Source: Bacillota bacterium
GTDB taxonomy: Bacteria; Bacillota; Dethiobacteria; DTU022; PWGO01
Direction of reading: 5' to 3'
Assembly: GCA_012518215.1 (NCBI GenBank)
Contig: JAAYSV010000019.1
Span: 1 to 64,000, forward strand
DNA: 64,000 nucleotides
In this document: positions 52,284 through 60,780 of the stretch, piece by piece
Layout: every line of letters starts with the position of its first letter
Position numbering within the stretch: position 1 is the stretch's first letter
Notes under the pieces: generated by a model
What the model saw: only the letters and a program-made list of their open reading frames with translations
Database searches by the model: none
What the model was told of the DNA's origin: nothing
Translations under genes and position numbers: made by a program

Positions 52284-53582
52284 ATGACAACTTCAAACCT
52301 GATCACCAGAAAGAGAGACGGGCAGGAACTCACGCCCGATGATATCGAGCAAATGGTCGAGGGTTTTGACCGGGGCCGTATCCCCGATTACCAGATGGCT
52401 GCATTCCTGATGGCCGTCTATTACCGCGGGATGTCCCCGAAGGAGCTGGTCGCATACACCGGGGCTCTGGCTTCATCCGGGCGGATATTGAAATGGGACC
52501 ATCTTCCCGGCCTGGTCGCTGACAAACATTCCACCGGTGGTGTCGGGGACAAGACCACGCTGGTGGTGGCTCCATTGATGGCCGCTGCCGGCGTTTACAT
52601 GCCCAAGATGTCCGGACGGGGGCTGGGGTTCACCGGCGGGACTGTTGACAAGCTGGAAAGTATCCCGGGGTTCAACACGCAACTCTCCCTGAGCGAGATG
52701 CGAAAGCAGGTGGAAAGGATCGGCCTGGCGGTGGTCAGCCAGACCGACGAACTCACCCCTGCCGACGGGAAGATCTACGCTTTGCGAGACGTGACGGCGA
52801 CCGTGGACAGCATCCCCCTTATCGCCGGTTCGATAATGAGCAAGAAGATTGCCGGCGGGGCTTCCAGGATCGTCCTGGATGTCAAGGTTGGCAGCGGCGC
52901 CTTCATGAAGACACCTGACGGGGCTGTATCTCTGGCGGAGACGATGGTTGCTCTTGGCAGGGCTTCCGGGCGGCAGGTCAAAGCGTTGATCACCGATATG
53001 GATCAGCCTCTGGGCAGGGCGGTCGGCAATTCCCTGGAGGTCATGGAGGCGGTAAGCATCATGCGGGGGGAGGGCCCCGATGAACCGAGGGAACTGGCCC
53101 TCTCACTGGGCACACTTCTGCTCAAGGATGCGGAGAATGATGAAGATGAGGAAGAAATCCGCTCCAGGTTGAGGCATCTTCTGACCGGTGGCGCTGCTTA
53201 CGAAAAATTTCTGCAGATGGTCGAGTCCCAGGGTGGAGACCCGCGTTCACTTGAAAAGGGGCTGGGGACGGCTCGTTTTCAGCGGGTGATCAGAGCCGAT
53301 CGGGAGGGATATTTGCATAAGTTCGACGCCCTTCATATTGGCCGGGCTGCTGCTTTGCTAGGCTCCGGGCGCCAACGAAAAGGAGATTCTCTTGACCATT
53401 CATCCGGTATCTGCCTTCATGCCCGAAACGGCGATGGGGTGGAGGAAGGGATGCCGCTGATGACCCTCCATGCCCATGCGGAAGAAAAGATTGCCGCTGC
53501 CCTGGAGGAAGCTCACCGGGCGGTCAAGATTGTTGCCAGTCCCGTAACCACCGGGCCGCTGATCCGCGACACCGTTTCTTGA
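52284..53582 (+). CDS. pdp: Pyrimidine-nucleoside phosphorylase
   Basis: This 432-residue enzyme cleaves thymidine, uridine or deoxyuridine to the base and sugar-1-phosphate, which feeds DeoB. The signature MSGRGLGFTGGTVDKLESIPG and phosphate-binding KHSTGGVGDKTTL are present. The ATG follows GGGGAGG. The gene pair deoB-pdp is a pentose-salvage unit, ending at a terminator. Confidence 0.95.
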   Translation: MTTSNLITRKRDGQELTPDDIEQMVEGFDRGRIPDYQMAAFLMAVYYRGMSPKELVAYTGALASSGRILKWDHLPGLVADKHSTGGVGDKTTLVVAPLMAAAGVYMPKMSGRGLGFTGGTVDKLESIPGFNTQLSLSEMRKQVERIGLAVVSQTDELTPADGKIYALRDVTATVDSIPLIAGSIMSKKIAGGASRIVLDVKVGSGAFMKTPDGAVSLAETMVALGRASGRQVKALITDMDQPLGRAVGNSLEVMEAVSIMRGEGPDEPRELALSLGTLLLKDAENDEDEEEIRSRLRHLLTGGAAYEKFLQMVESQGGDPRSLEKGLGTARFQRVIRADREGYLHKFDALHIGRAAALLGSGRQRKGDSLDHSSGICLHARNGDGVEEGMPLMTLHAHAEEKIAAALEEAHRAVKIVASPVTTGPLIRDTVS

Positions 53583-53722
53583 ATCCGCCGGATTTCTTGC
53601 CCGGCTGCAGAAGGCAGGGGCAGCAGATTGCGCCCCCGTGCCGGATCGATGCCCGCGATATTTAAAATCGATGGCGAGAGCGGCCCTGATACTGCAAAGA
53701 AGTTATTTTTGTTTTGGACAAT

Positions 53723-53751
53723 ACATACTCTTTTGGGGAGTATGTTTTTTT
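53723..53751 (+). terminator. Rho-independent terminator after pdp
   Basis: ACATACTC (53723-53730) pairs with GAGTATGT (53738-53745) over a 7-nt loop, followed by seven T residues. It separates pdp from the carboxypeptidase gene. Confidence 0.85.
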
Positions 53752-53791
53752 GATTTACGGGTATAGATATGAAAAAAGGGAGGTTACACTC

Positions 53792-54997
53792 TTGCGCAGG
53801 AATATCCCAACCCGTCTGGTTTTCCTCATTCTTGTCACTGTATTGTTGAATATGATAGTATTGCCCGGATTTGCCACTGCCGCTTCCGAAGAATCGGAGA
53901 AGCCGGACATCGAATTCAATTACAATGTAAAGGCTGCACTGATGATGGAGACGGACACCGGTAAAGTCATCTTTGCCAGAAACGACAGAACAAAACTGTA
54001 TCCGGCTTCCGTGACCAAGATCATGACCGTCCTTCTGGCCATGGAGGATCTCGAAGAAGGGAAAATACATCTTGATGACATGGTGGCGGTCTCTTCGCGG
54101 GCAGCATCCATGGGCGGTTCACAGTTATTTCTCAGTGAAGGGGACCGGGTCAGCCTGGAAAAAATGTTGATCGGCATCATGGTCGCTTCTGCCAATGATG
54201 CTGCAGTTGCCGTGGCCGAACATATATCCGGTTCGGTGGAGGCCTTTGTGGACCGTATGAACAGGAGAGCAGATGATCTGGGTATGAAAAATACGTGTTT
54301 CGTGAACCCTCACGGCCTCCATGATGAAAATCATTATACCACTGCCGGGGATATCGGTATCATGAGCCGGGAACTGCTGGATTATCCCCTGGTCCATGAA
54401 CTTGCGAACCTGTGGATGGATGAGCATTTCCTGGAAGATGAAATAAAGTCGGGTGGTGTCTATCTCAGCAACACCAACAAGCTGATTCGTTATTACCAGG
54501 GGTGCGACGGGTTGAAAACCGGATTTACCAACGAAGCCGATCACTGCATAGCAGCCACGGCGAAGCGGGGCGATACCCGTTTTCTGGCCATAATACTGGG
54601 TGGGGCCACCAGCGATGAACGTTACGATGCGGCACGGGCGCTTTTGAATTACGGTTTTTCCCGTTACCAATCTGTCCCGTTGGTGAAGAAAGGCGAGGTT
54701 ATCAAGGTGATGCCCGTGGAAAAGGGTGATCTGACACATGTAAACATAGTAGCCAAAGATAACCTCAGTCTTCTTTATCCCCGGGGAAAAAAAGTGGAAT
54801 TCGAAAAAGAGATACTTCTGCCCGAACACCTGAAGGCGCCACTGAAAAAAGGGCAGAAAGTCGGCGAAATAAACGCCACCTTCATGTATGAGCAGGCTGG
54901 CATTGATCTGGTTGCCGTCGAGGGGACGGCGCGGGCCGGTTATTTCAAACTGGCCGGGCGTCTCTTCTCCCTCTGGCTCAGTTTCGGGAGGAGATAG
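53792..54997 (+). CDS. dacF: D-alanyl-D-alanine carboxypeptidase (DacF-like)
   Basis: This 401-residue low-molecular-weight penicillin-binding protein has a signal peptide (about residues 1-30) and the three active-site motifs SxxK (PASVTKIM), SxN (SANDAAVAV) and KTG (GLKTGFTNEADHC). A C-terminal PBP5-type domain ends in an amphipathic helix (FKLAGRLFSLWLSFGRR) for membrane attachment. I chose TTG 53792 with AAAGGGAGG upstream. It lies one gene from spoIIAA; in Bacillus dacF is directly upstream of spoIIA. Confidence 0.93.
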   Translation: MRRNIPTRLVFLILVTVLLNMIVLPGFATAASEESEKPDIEFNYNVKAALMMETDTGKVIFARNDRTKLYPASVTKIMTVLLAMEDLEEGKIHLDDMVAVSSRAASMGGSQLFLSEGDRVSLEKMLIGIMVASANDAAVAVAEHISGSVEAFVDRMNRRADDLGMKNTCFVNPHGLHDENHYTTAGDIGIMSRELLDYPLVHELANLWMDEHFLEDEIKSGGVYLSNTNKLIRYYQGCDGLKTGFTNEADHCIAATAKRGDTRFLAIILGGATSDERYDAARALLNYGFSRYQSVPLVKKGEVIKVMPVEKGDLTHVNIVAKDNLSLLYPRGKKVEFEKEILLPEHLKAPLKKGQKVGEINATFMYEQAGIDLVAVEGTARAGYFKLAGRLFSLWLSFGRR

Positions 54998-55139
54998 GAG
55001 GAGGCGGAAGGGTGAAGACCTGAAGTTTGCTCCTGTTCGGCCTCGGAGGATCGGAGCGGTGGCAGGATCTCGCCTACGGGGAGAAGGCTGCCTGCATCCG
55101 GAGGTTTCTTCTGCTTTCTGCACATTCCGGAACCGTGGT

Positions 55140-56564
55140 TCAGAACTTTTCTATCAGCCCGACAATATATTTCAGAATCAAAATGGCATCGTTGACGTCA
55201 ATATTTTTGTCCCCGTTGGTGTCGGCCGCCTTCCGGTCCAGGCTTTCCAGTTCGATCAATTTCACGACATGCTTCAGCACGAGGATGGCATCTTTGACGT
55301 CGATTTTCCCGTTGCCGTCAACATCACCGATCATGAGCATCGTGGAAATCAGCAGCGCATGGCGCGAACCGGCCGAGACGCTGATCACTTCATCGTGATC
55401 TATCGCGGTCGGTACGGGGAGGTTCTCCTGGTCGGTATCGAGCCCCAGTTGCCCGAATTCATTGTCGCCGCAGGAATGAAGAGCGCCGTTCTCCAGGAGG
55501 ATGAGTGAATATTTGCCCCCGGCAGCCACCGCGGCAGCCTTCTTCACGGATTCTATCCTGGTCGGGATCTTTTTATCATCATAGCCATCATGTCCCAGCG
55601 CGCCGCTGTCCCCCCGCCCGAAGGAATAGACATCGCCATTTTCTTGCAATGCCAGCGAGTGAGAACCGTTGTAATCTCCCCATCCGGCGGCGATGGCCTT
55701 GACATTGTCGAGATTTTCGATCAACCGGGGGGTGTTTCTATCCTCCGTATCATCAAGCCCCAGCGCACCGCATGTTCCCGCCCCGCAGGAGTAAACGCGG
55801 CCTTCCTTCAGCAGCAGCGTATGGGAGTATCCGGCGGCGATGGCCTCCACATTGTCGAGGCCGATCCTGGTGGGGGTGAGCCTCTGCTTCGTATCACCCA
55901 ACCCCAATTTTCCCCTGTCGTTCTGGCCGAAAGCGTAGACGTTGCCGTTTTCAAGCAATACCAGGGAGTAGTGGAAGCCGGCGGCGATGGCCTTGACATC
56001 GTTGAGGTTGGGGTCATTGACCAATTGGGGGGAGGATTTATTCTTTTTGTCGCCATGTCCCAGCGCACCGTATGTTCCCTCCCCGCAGGAGTAGACCCGC
56101 CCGTCCTTCAGCAGCAATGTATGTGAGTAACCGGCGGCGATGGCTTCCACATGGTCAAGGTTGATCCTGGTGGGGGTGGTAACCGATTTCGCAATTGTTC
56201 CCAGCCCCAGCTGCCCCTTGTCATTCTTGCCGAAAGCGAACACATCGCCATTTTCCATCAGCACCAGGGAATGATGTTCACCGGCGGACACTTCCTTTAC
56301 GCCGTGAAGGTCATCAATTTTCAGCGGAGATCTTTTTTTCTCCCCGTGACCCAGCTGGCCTTCATTTCCACGTCCCCACGAACAGGCAACTGTCCGGGAG
56401 GCATTACTTGAAGCGGTGGAATTTGCTGCAACGATGCCATGGGCCGGGAGATGACCATGAAGGGGAAGGGGAAATGCGCCCATCATGATGAACACGGACC
56501 AGAAAACAAGAAGGAAACAACACAATTTTTTTCTGCCCACGGGCCTGCCAGTAGAGGTCAACAT
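55140..56564 (-). CDS. Secreted RCC1-repeat (beta-propeller) protein with a C-terminal dockerin
   Basis: This 474-residue protein has a signal peptide (hydrophobic LCCFLLVFWSVFIMMGAFPL). About seven RCC1-type repeats follow, with units such as NGDVFAFGKNDKGQLGLG and DGRVYSCGEGTYGALGHG, enough for a full seven-bladed propeller. The last 60 residues hold two calcium-binding dockerin repeats (DVDGNGKIDVKDAILVLKH and DTNGDKNIDVNDAILILKY). Dockerins bind cohesins on scaffolds or cell surfaces; none is in this window. GGGGGA precedes the ATG at 56564. It is divergent from spoIIA and interrupts the usual dacF-spoIIA order. Confidence 0.9.
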   Translation of the reverse strand: MLTSTGRPVGRKKLCCFLLVFWSVFIMMGAFPLPLHGHLPAHGIVAANSTASSNASRTVACSWGRGNEGQLGHGEKKRSPLKIDDLHGVKEVSAGEHHSLVLMENGDVFAFGKNDKGQLGLGTIAKSVTTPTRINLDHVEAIAAGYSHTLLLKDGRVYSCGEGTYGALGHGDKKNKSSPQLVNDPNLNDVKAIAAGFHYSLVLLENGNVYAFGQNDRGKLGLGDTKQRLTPTRIGLDNVEAIAAGYSHTLLLKEGRVYSCGAGTCGALGLDDTEDRNTPRLIENLDNVKAIAAGWGDYNGSHSLALQENGDVYSFGRGDSGALGHDGYDDKKIPTRIESVKKAAAVAAGGKYSLILLENGALHSCGDNEFGQLGLDTDQENLPVPTAIDHDEVISVSAGSRHALLISTMLMIGDVDGNGKIDVKDAILVLKHVVKLIELESLDRKAADTNGDKNIDVNDAILILKYIVGLIEKF

Positions 56565-56580
56565 GTTGATTGTCCCCCGG

Positions 56581-56624
56581 AATATATTTTTATGATAATT
56601 ATAACAGATAATATATTTTTATGA
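56581..56624. repeat. Two direct copies of a 15-bp AT-rich sequence
   Basis: AATATATTTTTATGA occurs at 56581-56595 and 56610-56624, a 29-bp period, in the divergent promoter region of the RCC1-dockerin gene and spoIIA. A minus-strand TATAAT (56598-56603) lies between the copies and may serve the RCC1-dockerin gene. Confidence 0.8.
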
Positions 56625-56625
56625 A

Positions 56626-56667
56626 TGTCGAAAAATTTGCAGGAATAATCTCGTAGATGAAGAATTA
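56626..56667 (+). promoter_or_regulatory. spoIIA operon promoter: 0A box and sigma-H elements
   Basis: A perfect 0A box TGTCGAA (56626-56632) lies just upstream of GCAGGAATA (56639-56647) and GAAGAATTA (56659-56667). These match the sigma-H consensus with an 11-bp spacer. Spo0A-activated sigma-H transcription of spoIIA is the established Bacillus mechanism. The spoIIAA start is about 55 bp downstream. Confidence 0.85.
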
Positions 56668-56722
56668 TTTTCCACAGCGGAAGATTTTCCGTTTTTTGCT
56701 AAATCGGCTCGGGAGGGTAGTC

Positions 56723-57058
56723 ATGCAGATCAGGACAAATCGCAGGGGCCACAATCTGATCATCAAGTTGAAGGGCGAACTGGACCACCATAGCGCGAGG
56801 GAATTCAGGAAAACCTTTGCCCGGGAATGGGGAAAGGATGGGGCTCGCAATTTGATTGTTGATTTCAAAGAGGTTACGTTCATGGACAGTTCGGGAGTGG
56901 GGGCTCTAATCGGCCGCTACAAGCAGGTTGATCAGAGGGGAGGCAAGGTGGCCATATGCAGTCCGTCGAGGACGGTGGCCAGGTTGATCGAGATGTCGGG
57001 GCTGCTCCGGATCATTTCCATGTACCGGGATGAGCAGGAGGCCCTGAAAAAGATATAG
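56723..57058 (+). CDS. spoIIAA: Anti-sigma-F antagonist SpoIIAA
   Basis: This 111-residue STAS protein frees sigma-F by binding SpoIIAB. LKGELDHHSAREFRK and the phosphorylation site VTFMDSSGVGALIGRYKQV are clear; Ser56 corresponds to the Ser58 phosphorylated in Bacillus. I chose ATG 56723, behind GGGAGGG. Confidence 0.95.
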   Translation: MQIRTNRRGHNLIIKLKGELDHHSAREFRKTFAREWGKDGARNLIVDFKEVTFMDSSGVGALIGRYKQVDQRGGKVAICSPSRTVARLIEMSGLLRIISMYRDEQEALKKI

Positions 57059-57120
57059 CGGCAGGTGGAAAGTTTTCTTGCCACATGAACAATTCAAAAG
57101 CTGACACAGGGAGGTAGATA

Positions 57121-57606
57121 ATGATGGAATACAGGGGAAAAGATTATATGAGAATGGAGATACCCGGTCTTTCCAGAAACGAGGCATTTGCCCGTGCCGT
57201 GATCGCTGCTTTCGCCGCCCGCCTCGATCCCACGCTGGAGGAGATAAGCGATATCAAAACGGCTGTTTCGGAGGCGGTGACCAACGCAATCATCCATGGT
57301 TATGAAGATGAAATCGGACCCGTCATATTTTTCGCCTTCATCGAGGACAGCATCCTTACCGTCGAGATAACCGACCAGGGGCGGGGGATTGCGGACATCG
57401 AGCAGGCGCGGCAACCTTTCTATACCAGCAAGCCGGAACTGGAGCGTTCGGGCATGGGGTTCTCCATCATGGAAAGCTTCATGGATGAGCTGATCGTTAT
57501 CTCCGGCAAGGGCCGGGGGACGACCGTGCGCATGGTCAAGCGTCTCTCCCCCAAATCCGGGCAGGCTGCGGCTGCCGACGAAGAGGGTAACGCGGATGGA
57601 AATTGA
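57121..57606 (+). CDS. spoIIAB: Anti-sigma-F kinase SpoIIAB
   Basis: This 161-residue GHKL-type serine kinase and anti-sigma factor starts with DYMRMEIPGLSRNEAFARA. Its N box is VSEAVTNAIIHGYE and its G boxes are ITDQGRGIADIEQARQP and RSGMGFSIME. It is about 15 residues longer than usual because of a C-terminal tail (SPKSGQAAAADEEGNADGN). The 3' end overlaps sigF by 11 nt, so the two are coupled. Confidence 0.95.
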   Translation: MMEYRGKDYMRMEIPGLSRNEAFARAVIAAFAARLDPTLEEISDIKTAVSEAVTNAIIHGYEDEIGPVIFFAFIEDSILTVEITDQGRGIADIEQARQPFYTSKPELERSGMGFSIMESFMDELIVISGKGRGTTVRMVKRLSPKSGQAAAADEEGNADGN

Positions 57607-58231
57607 TCGGCTTCTGGAACTGTTCCATGCCGGGGATGACAGGGCCGGGGAACAGCTGTTGCTGAAGCTCCGTCCCATGGTCCTGGGGCTGGTGCAGCGT
57701 TTCACCAATACCTATCATGATACCGATGATCTCGTGCAGGTTGGCTATATGGGGCTTCTGAAGGCTATCGAACGTTTTGATCCTGCAGTGGGTGTCAAAT
57801 TGACCACCTATGCCGTGAAATGGATCATGGGCGAGATAAGGATGTACCTGCGGCGGGGCCACAATCTTCTCCGTGGGCCTTCAGTCAGGAAGGCATCTTC
57901 CCTCTCTGCTCTGGCCACGGCCAAAGGTGTTAGCCCCGAGGAGGCGGCCATTGAAAGTGAGTACCCCCGTCCGGTCTTTCCGGGTGCCGAGCAACTGGCC
58001 CAGATGCCATCGGGCCAGGCCCTGGAAGAAGAATATATCCGCAAAACATGGCTGAAGGAAGCCCTGCTATCACTCTCTCCCGCAGAGCGCAGGATCATTT
58101 TTTATCGCTATTTCAAGGAAAAGAGCCAGCAGGAAGTGGCTTCACTTCTGGGCTGCTCGCAGAAACAGGTTTCACGCCTCGAAATAAAGGTGCTGCAGAG
58201 AATGAGAGAGACGATGCAGGAAGACATCTAG
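57596..58231 (+). CDS. sigF: Forespore sigma factor sigma-F, short form
   Basis: This 211-residue sigma factor directs early forespore transcription. Region 2 is clear (DTDDLVQVGYMGLLKAIERF and LTTYAVKWIMGEIRMYLRR), as is region 4 (LSPAERRIIFYRYFKEKSQQ, then GCSQKQVSRLE). Region 3 is much shorter than in Bacillus sigma-F (about 255 residues) and lacks the SRSLKE-type segment. Operon position after spoIIAA-spoIIAB makes the identity firm. Confidence 0.93.
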   Translation: MEIDRLLELFHAGDDRAGEQLLLKLRPMVLGLVQRFTNTYHDTDDLVQVGYMGLLKAIERFDPAVGVKLTTYAVKWIMGEIRMYLRRGHNLLRGPSVRKASSLSALATAKGVSPEEAAIESEYPRPVFPGAEQLAQMPSGQALEEEYIRKTWLKEALLSLSPAERRIIFYRYFKEKSQQEVASLLGCSQKQVSRLEIKVLQRMRETMQEDI

Positions 58232-58430
58232 CACCTTCCAGTAGCAACTACTCGTTGTTTCCCCCCGGCCCGGAAATTTCACATCGGACAACCCAACCGG
58301 GAAATATGCCCGCACGTTCAATTCCAATAATTTACGCTTCGACAGGTTATAAAAACCACCCCTTTGTTGAATACTACAAAAGCAAAGAAATTTGACCTGA
58401 AACGGGAAACAGGGAAGGGGGGCAGAACGG

Positions 58431-58622
58431 ATGACCAAAGGGATGGAAGCCAGATTGGCGACTCTGGCCCTTGGCTTTGTCCTGTTTCTGTTTGTTGCCC
58501 TGGTTGTTTATTTTGTATTCTTCAACCGGCCGCCGGAGCCGCCACGGAGATCCCTTCCGGTTATTGCCGTGTCCGGGGATGTACATGCTCCGGAAACTTG
58601 CTGGCCGGGGCTCCGAAGTTAA
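58431..58622 (+). CDS. Small single-pass membrane protein
   Basis: This 63-residue frame starts MTKGMEARLATLALGFVLFL and has one hydrophobic helix followed by FNRPPEPPRR. GGGAAGGGGGG upstream supports translation. It lies between sigF and the dodecin gene; I do not recognise a family. The 199 bases before it (58232-58430) hold no gene, but include a 0A-box-like TTCGACA at 58338-58344. Confidence 0.5.
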   Translation: MTKGMEARLATLALGFVLFLFVALVVYFVFFNRPPEPPRRSLPVIAVSGDVHAPETCWPGLRS

Positions 58623-58639
58623 AAAAAGGGGGTGAGAAG

Positions 58640-58849
58640 ATGACCGTAGCCAAGATAGTGGAACTCGTTGGAGAGTCCCAGCATAGCTGGGATGAAGCGG
58701 TACGCAGTGCTGTAAGGAACGCCGCTCAGACTGTAGAGGGTATTACCGGGGTAGAGATCATGAACATAACCGGGCATGTTCATGATGGTGAAATAACGGA
58801 ATACAAAGCCAACATCAAGCTGGCCTTTGGGGTAAGAGACGATCGTTGA
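58640..58849 (+). CDS. Dodecin-family flavin-binding protein
   Basis: This 69-residue protein reads MTVAKIVELVGESQHSWDEA, then VRNAAQTVEGITGVEI, and ends in a YKANIKLAFGV strand. It matches the dodecin fold, which forms a hollow dodecamer that stores flavin. Trp17 is at the position of the flavin-stacking tryptophan. The start is ATG 58640 behind GGGGGTGAG. It is 4 nt from spoVAC and between sigF and spoVA, an uncommon place. Confidence 0.9.
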   Translation: MTVAKIVELVGESQHSWDEAVRSAVRNAAQTVEGITGVEIMNITGHVHDGEITEYKANIKLAFGVRDDR

Positions 58850-58853
58850 ACGC

Positions 58854-59360
58854 ATGAAAAACAAAGGGCGGAAAGTCGAGGCCGGAAAGATAATGGGAAA
58901 GATGCAGAATACAGCAGAGGAACGGCTCAAAATTTCTCCACGGGAATACCGGAAACTGGTGCAGAAGAAACAACCCCGCCCGCCACTGGCCAGGAATGTT
59001 GTCCTGGCCTTTCTGGGTGGCGGAACGGTATGCCTGTCGGGGCAATTGGTCAGTGATGCCTTCGTTGCCCTGGGATTTTCGCAAGAGGAAGCGACGAATC
59101 CGATGGTGGTTTTTTTTATTTTCATCGGTGTTCTGCTCACGGGTTTTGGTGTCTTTGACAGGATTGTCCGTTATATCGGGGCTGGCATAACTGTACCCAT
59201 CACCGGATTTGCCAATTCCATTTCTTCCGCGGCCATAGAATTCAAAAAGGAGGGGACCATTGCCGGAACCGGTTCCAGGATGTTCATGATGGCCGGTTCC
59301 GTGATCATGTATGGCGTGGTAACCGCTTTTCTTGCCGCGGTAATTTCGGCCATATTGTAG
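58854..59360 (+). CDS. spoVAC: Stage V sporulation protein AC
   Basis: This 168-residue membrane protein is part of the SpoVA channel that moves dipicolinic acid into the forespore. RNVVLAFLGGGTVCLSGQLVSD, TGFGVFDRIVRYIGAGITVP and ITGFANSISSAAIEFKKEG are family hallmarks. Several starts are possible (58854, 58893, 58902); none has a strong ribosome binding site. Confidence 0.95.
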   Translation: MKNKGRKVEAGKIMGKMQNTAEERLKISPREYRKLVQKKQPRPPLARNVVLAFLGGGTVCLSGQLVSDAFVALGFSQEEATNPMVVFFIFIGVLLTGFGVFDRIVRYIGAGITVPITGFANSISSAAIEFKKEGTIAGTGSRMFMMAGSVIMYGVVTAFLAAVISAIL

Positions 59361-59373
59361 AGAGAATGATGGT

Positions 59374-60384
59374 ATGGATACGCAGAAAATAGGAGCACAC
59401 AGCTTTTTATTTGCCAATCCTCCCTTGCTTTCATATACAGGTGTGGTGGCCGGTCCCAAGGAAGGGGCCGGCCCGCTTGGTGCAGATTTTGACGTGGTCT
59501 ACGAAGACAACCGGCTCGGGGAAAAGAGTTTCGAGAGGGCCGAACGGCGGATGATGGAGGAAGCTTGCTACATCGCCCTGGGCAAGGGTGGATTGAAGAC
59601 GGAAGACATCGATCTATTCCTGGCCGGTGACCTTCTCAATCAGATCACGGTCTCGGGTTTTTCCGCCCTGGCCATGCAGATACCCTTTTTCGGGCTTTAC
59701 GGGGCCTGTTCCAGCTTCTGCGAATCGATGGCCCTGGGTTCCGTGCTCCTGAGTGGTGGCTTCGGAGAAAGGGTGCTGATCGCCACTTCCAGTCACAACT
59801 GCAGCGCCGAAAGACAATTTCGCTACCCGACCGAGTATGGATTTCAGCGTCCGGGTTCCGCCCAGTGGACGGTTACCGGCGCAGCTGCAGCAGTGCTGAC
59901 TGCCGGCGGGGGAGAAGGTCTCAGGATTACGTCGGCTACCATCGGTACCGTTGTGGACCTCGGTGTCAAGGATACGCTCAATCTGGGGGCGGCGATGGCA
60001 CCGGCGGCGGCTTCGGTCCTCGATTTGCATTTCGCCGATCTGCAACGCCAGCCGACATATTACGATCTCATTGTTACCGGTGACCTGGGCCAGGTCGGGA
60101 TGCAATTGATGCTCGAGTTGACCGATCGCCGGGGAATTGCACTGAGAGACAGATACAACGACTGCGGGACGATGCTCTATTATCCGCATCAACAGGTCGA
60201 AGCAGGGGGCAGCGGCTGCGCCTGTTCGGCAATCGTGGTGTTGGGGCATATCCTGGCCCGGACCGACAGCGGGGCGCTGAACCGTGTTCTGGTGGTGGCA
60301 ACCGGGGCATTGCATAGCCCCACAACATCCTACCAGGGTGAAAATATCCCCGCCATTGCTTATGCCGTATCCCTGGAAAAATGA
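59374..60384 (+). CDS. spoVAD: Stage V sporulation protein AD
   Basis: This 336-residue thiolase-like protein binds dipicolinic acid in the SpoVA complex. The sequence LSYTGVVAGPKEGAGPLGADFD, PFFGLYGACSSFCESMALG and HNCSAERQFRYPTEYG are typical. It follows spoVAC by 13 nt. Confidence 0.96.
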   Translation: MDTQKIGAHSFLFANPPLLSYTGVVAGPKEGAGPLGADFDVVYEDNRLGEKSFERAERRMMEEACYIALGKGGLKTEDIDLFLAGDLLNQITVSGFSALAMQIPFFGLYGACSSFCESMALGSVLLSGGFGERVLIATSSHNCSAERQFRYPTEYGFQRPGSAQWTVTGAAAAVLTAGGGEGLRITSATIGTVVDLGVKDTLNLGAAMAPAAASVLDLHFADLQRQPTYYDLIVTGDLGQVGMQLMLELTDRRGIALRDRYNDCGTMLYYPHQQVEAGGSGCACSAIVVLGHILARTDSGALNRVLVVATGALHSPTTSYQGENIPAIAYAVSLEK

Positions 60385-60426
60385 CCTGCGCGGAGGAAAA
60401 CATCTAGAATGGCAGGAGTGTTGCAG

Positions 60427-60780
60427 ATGAACATATATGTAACTGCATTCATCGTCGGTGGGCTATTCTGTGTTGCCGGGCAGCTTCTATTCGAGCTTAC
60501 CAAACTGAGCGCGGGCCATATACTATCCGCTTTCGTGGTGGCCGGTGGCGTGCTGGGCAGTTTTGGCCTCTACGATAAACTGGTTGATGTTGCCGGTGCG
60601 GGCGCCTCTCTACCCATATCAAGTTTTGGCAATGCTCTGGTCAAGGGGGCGATGGCGGAGGCGGCCCGGCGTGGGTTGATCGGTGTGCTCACCGGCATGT
60701 TCGAACTGACCAGCCCGGGAATCACGGCAGCGATAGTTCTGGGGTTCTTTGCCGCCCTGATCTTCAACCCCAGGGGATAG
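60427..60780 (+). CDS. spoVAE: Stage V sporulation protein AE (SpoVAEB)
   Basis: This 117-residue membrane protein starts MNIYVTAFIVGGLFCVAGQL and has LPISSFGNALVKGAMAEAARRG, the SpoVAE pattern. I chose ATG 60427 with AGGAG upstream; ATG 60409 is in frame and also follows GGAGG at a longer distance. It closes the spoVAC-AD-AE run, which ends at a terminator. Confidence 0.94.
   Translation: MNIYVTAFIVGGLFCVAGQLLFELTKLSAGHILSAFVVAGGVLGSFGLYDKLVDVAGAGASLPISSFGNALVKGAMAEAARRGLIGVLTGMFELTSPGITAAIVLGFFAALIFNPRG

Noticed and set aside
58338-58344. 0A-box-like TTCGACA between sigF and the small membrane gene
   Set aside because: A 7-bp match occurs by chance, no sigma-H elements are next to it, and spoVA genes are not expected to depend on Spo0A directly.
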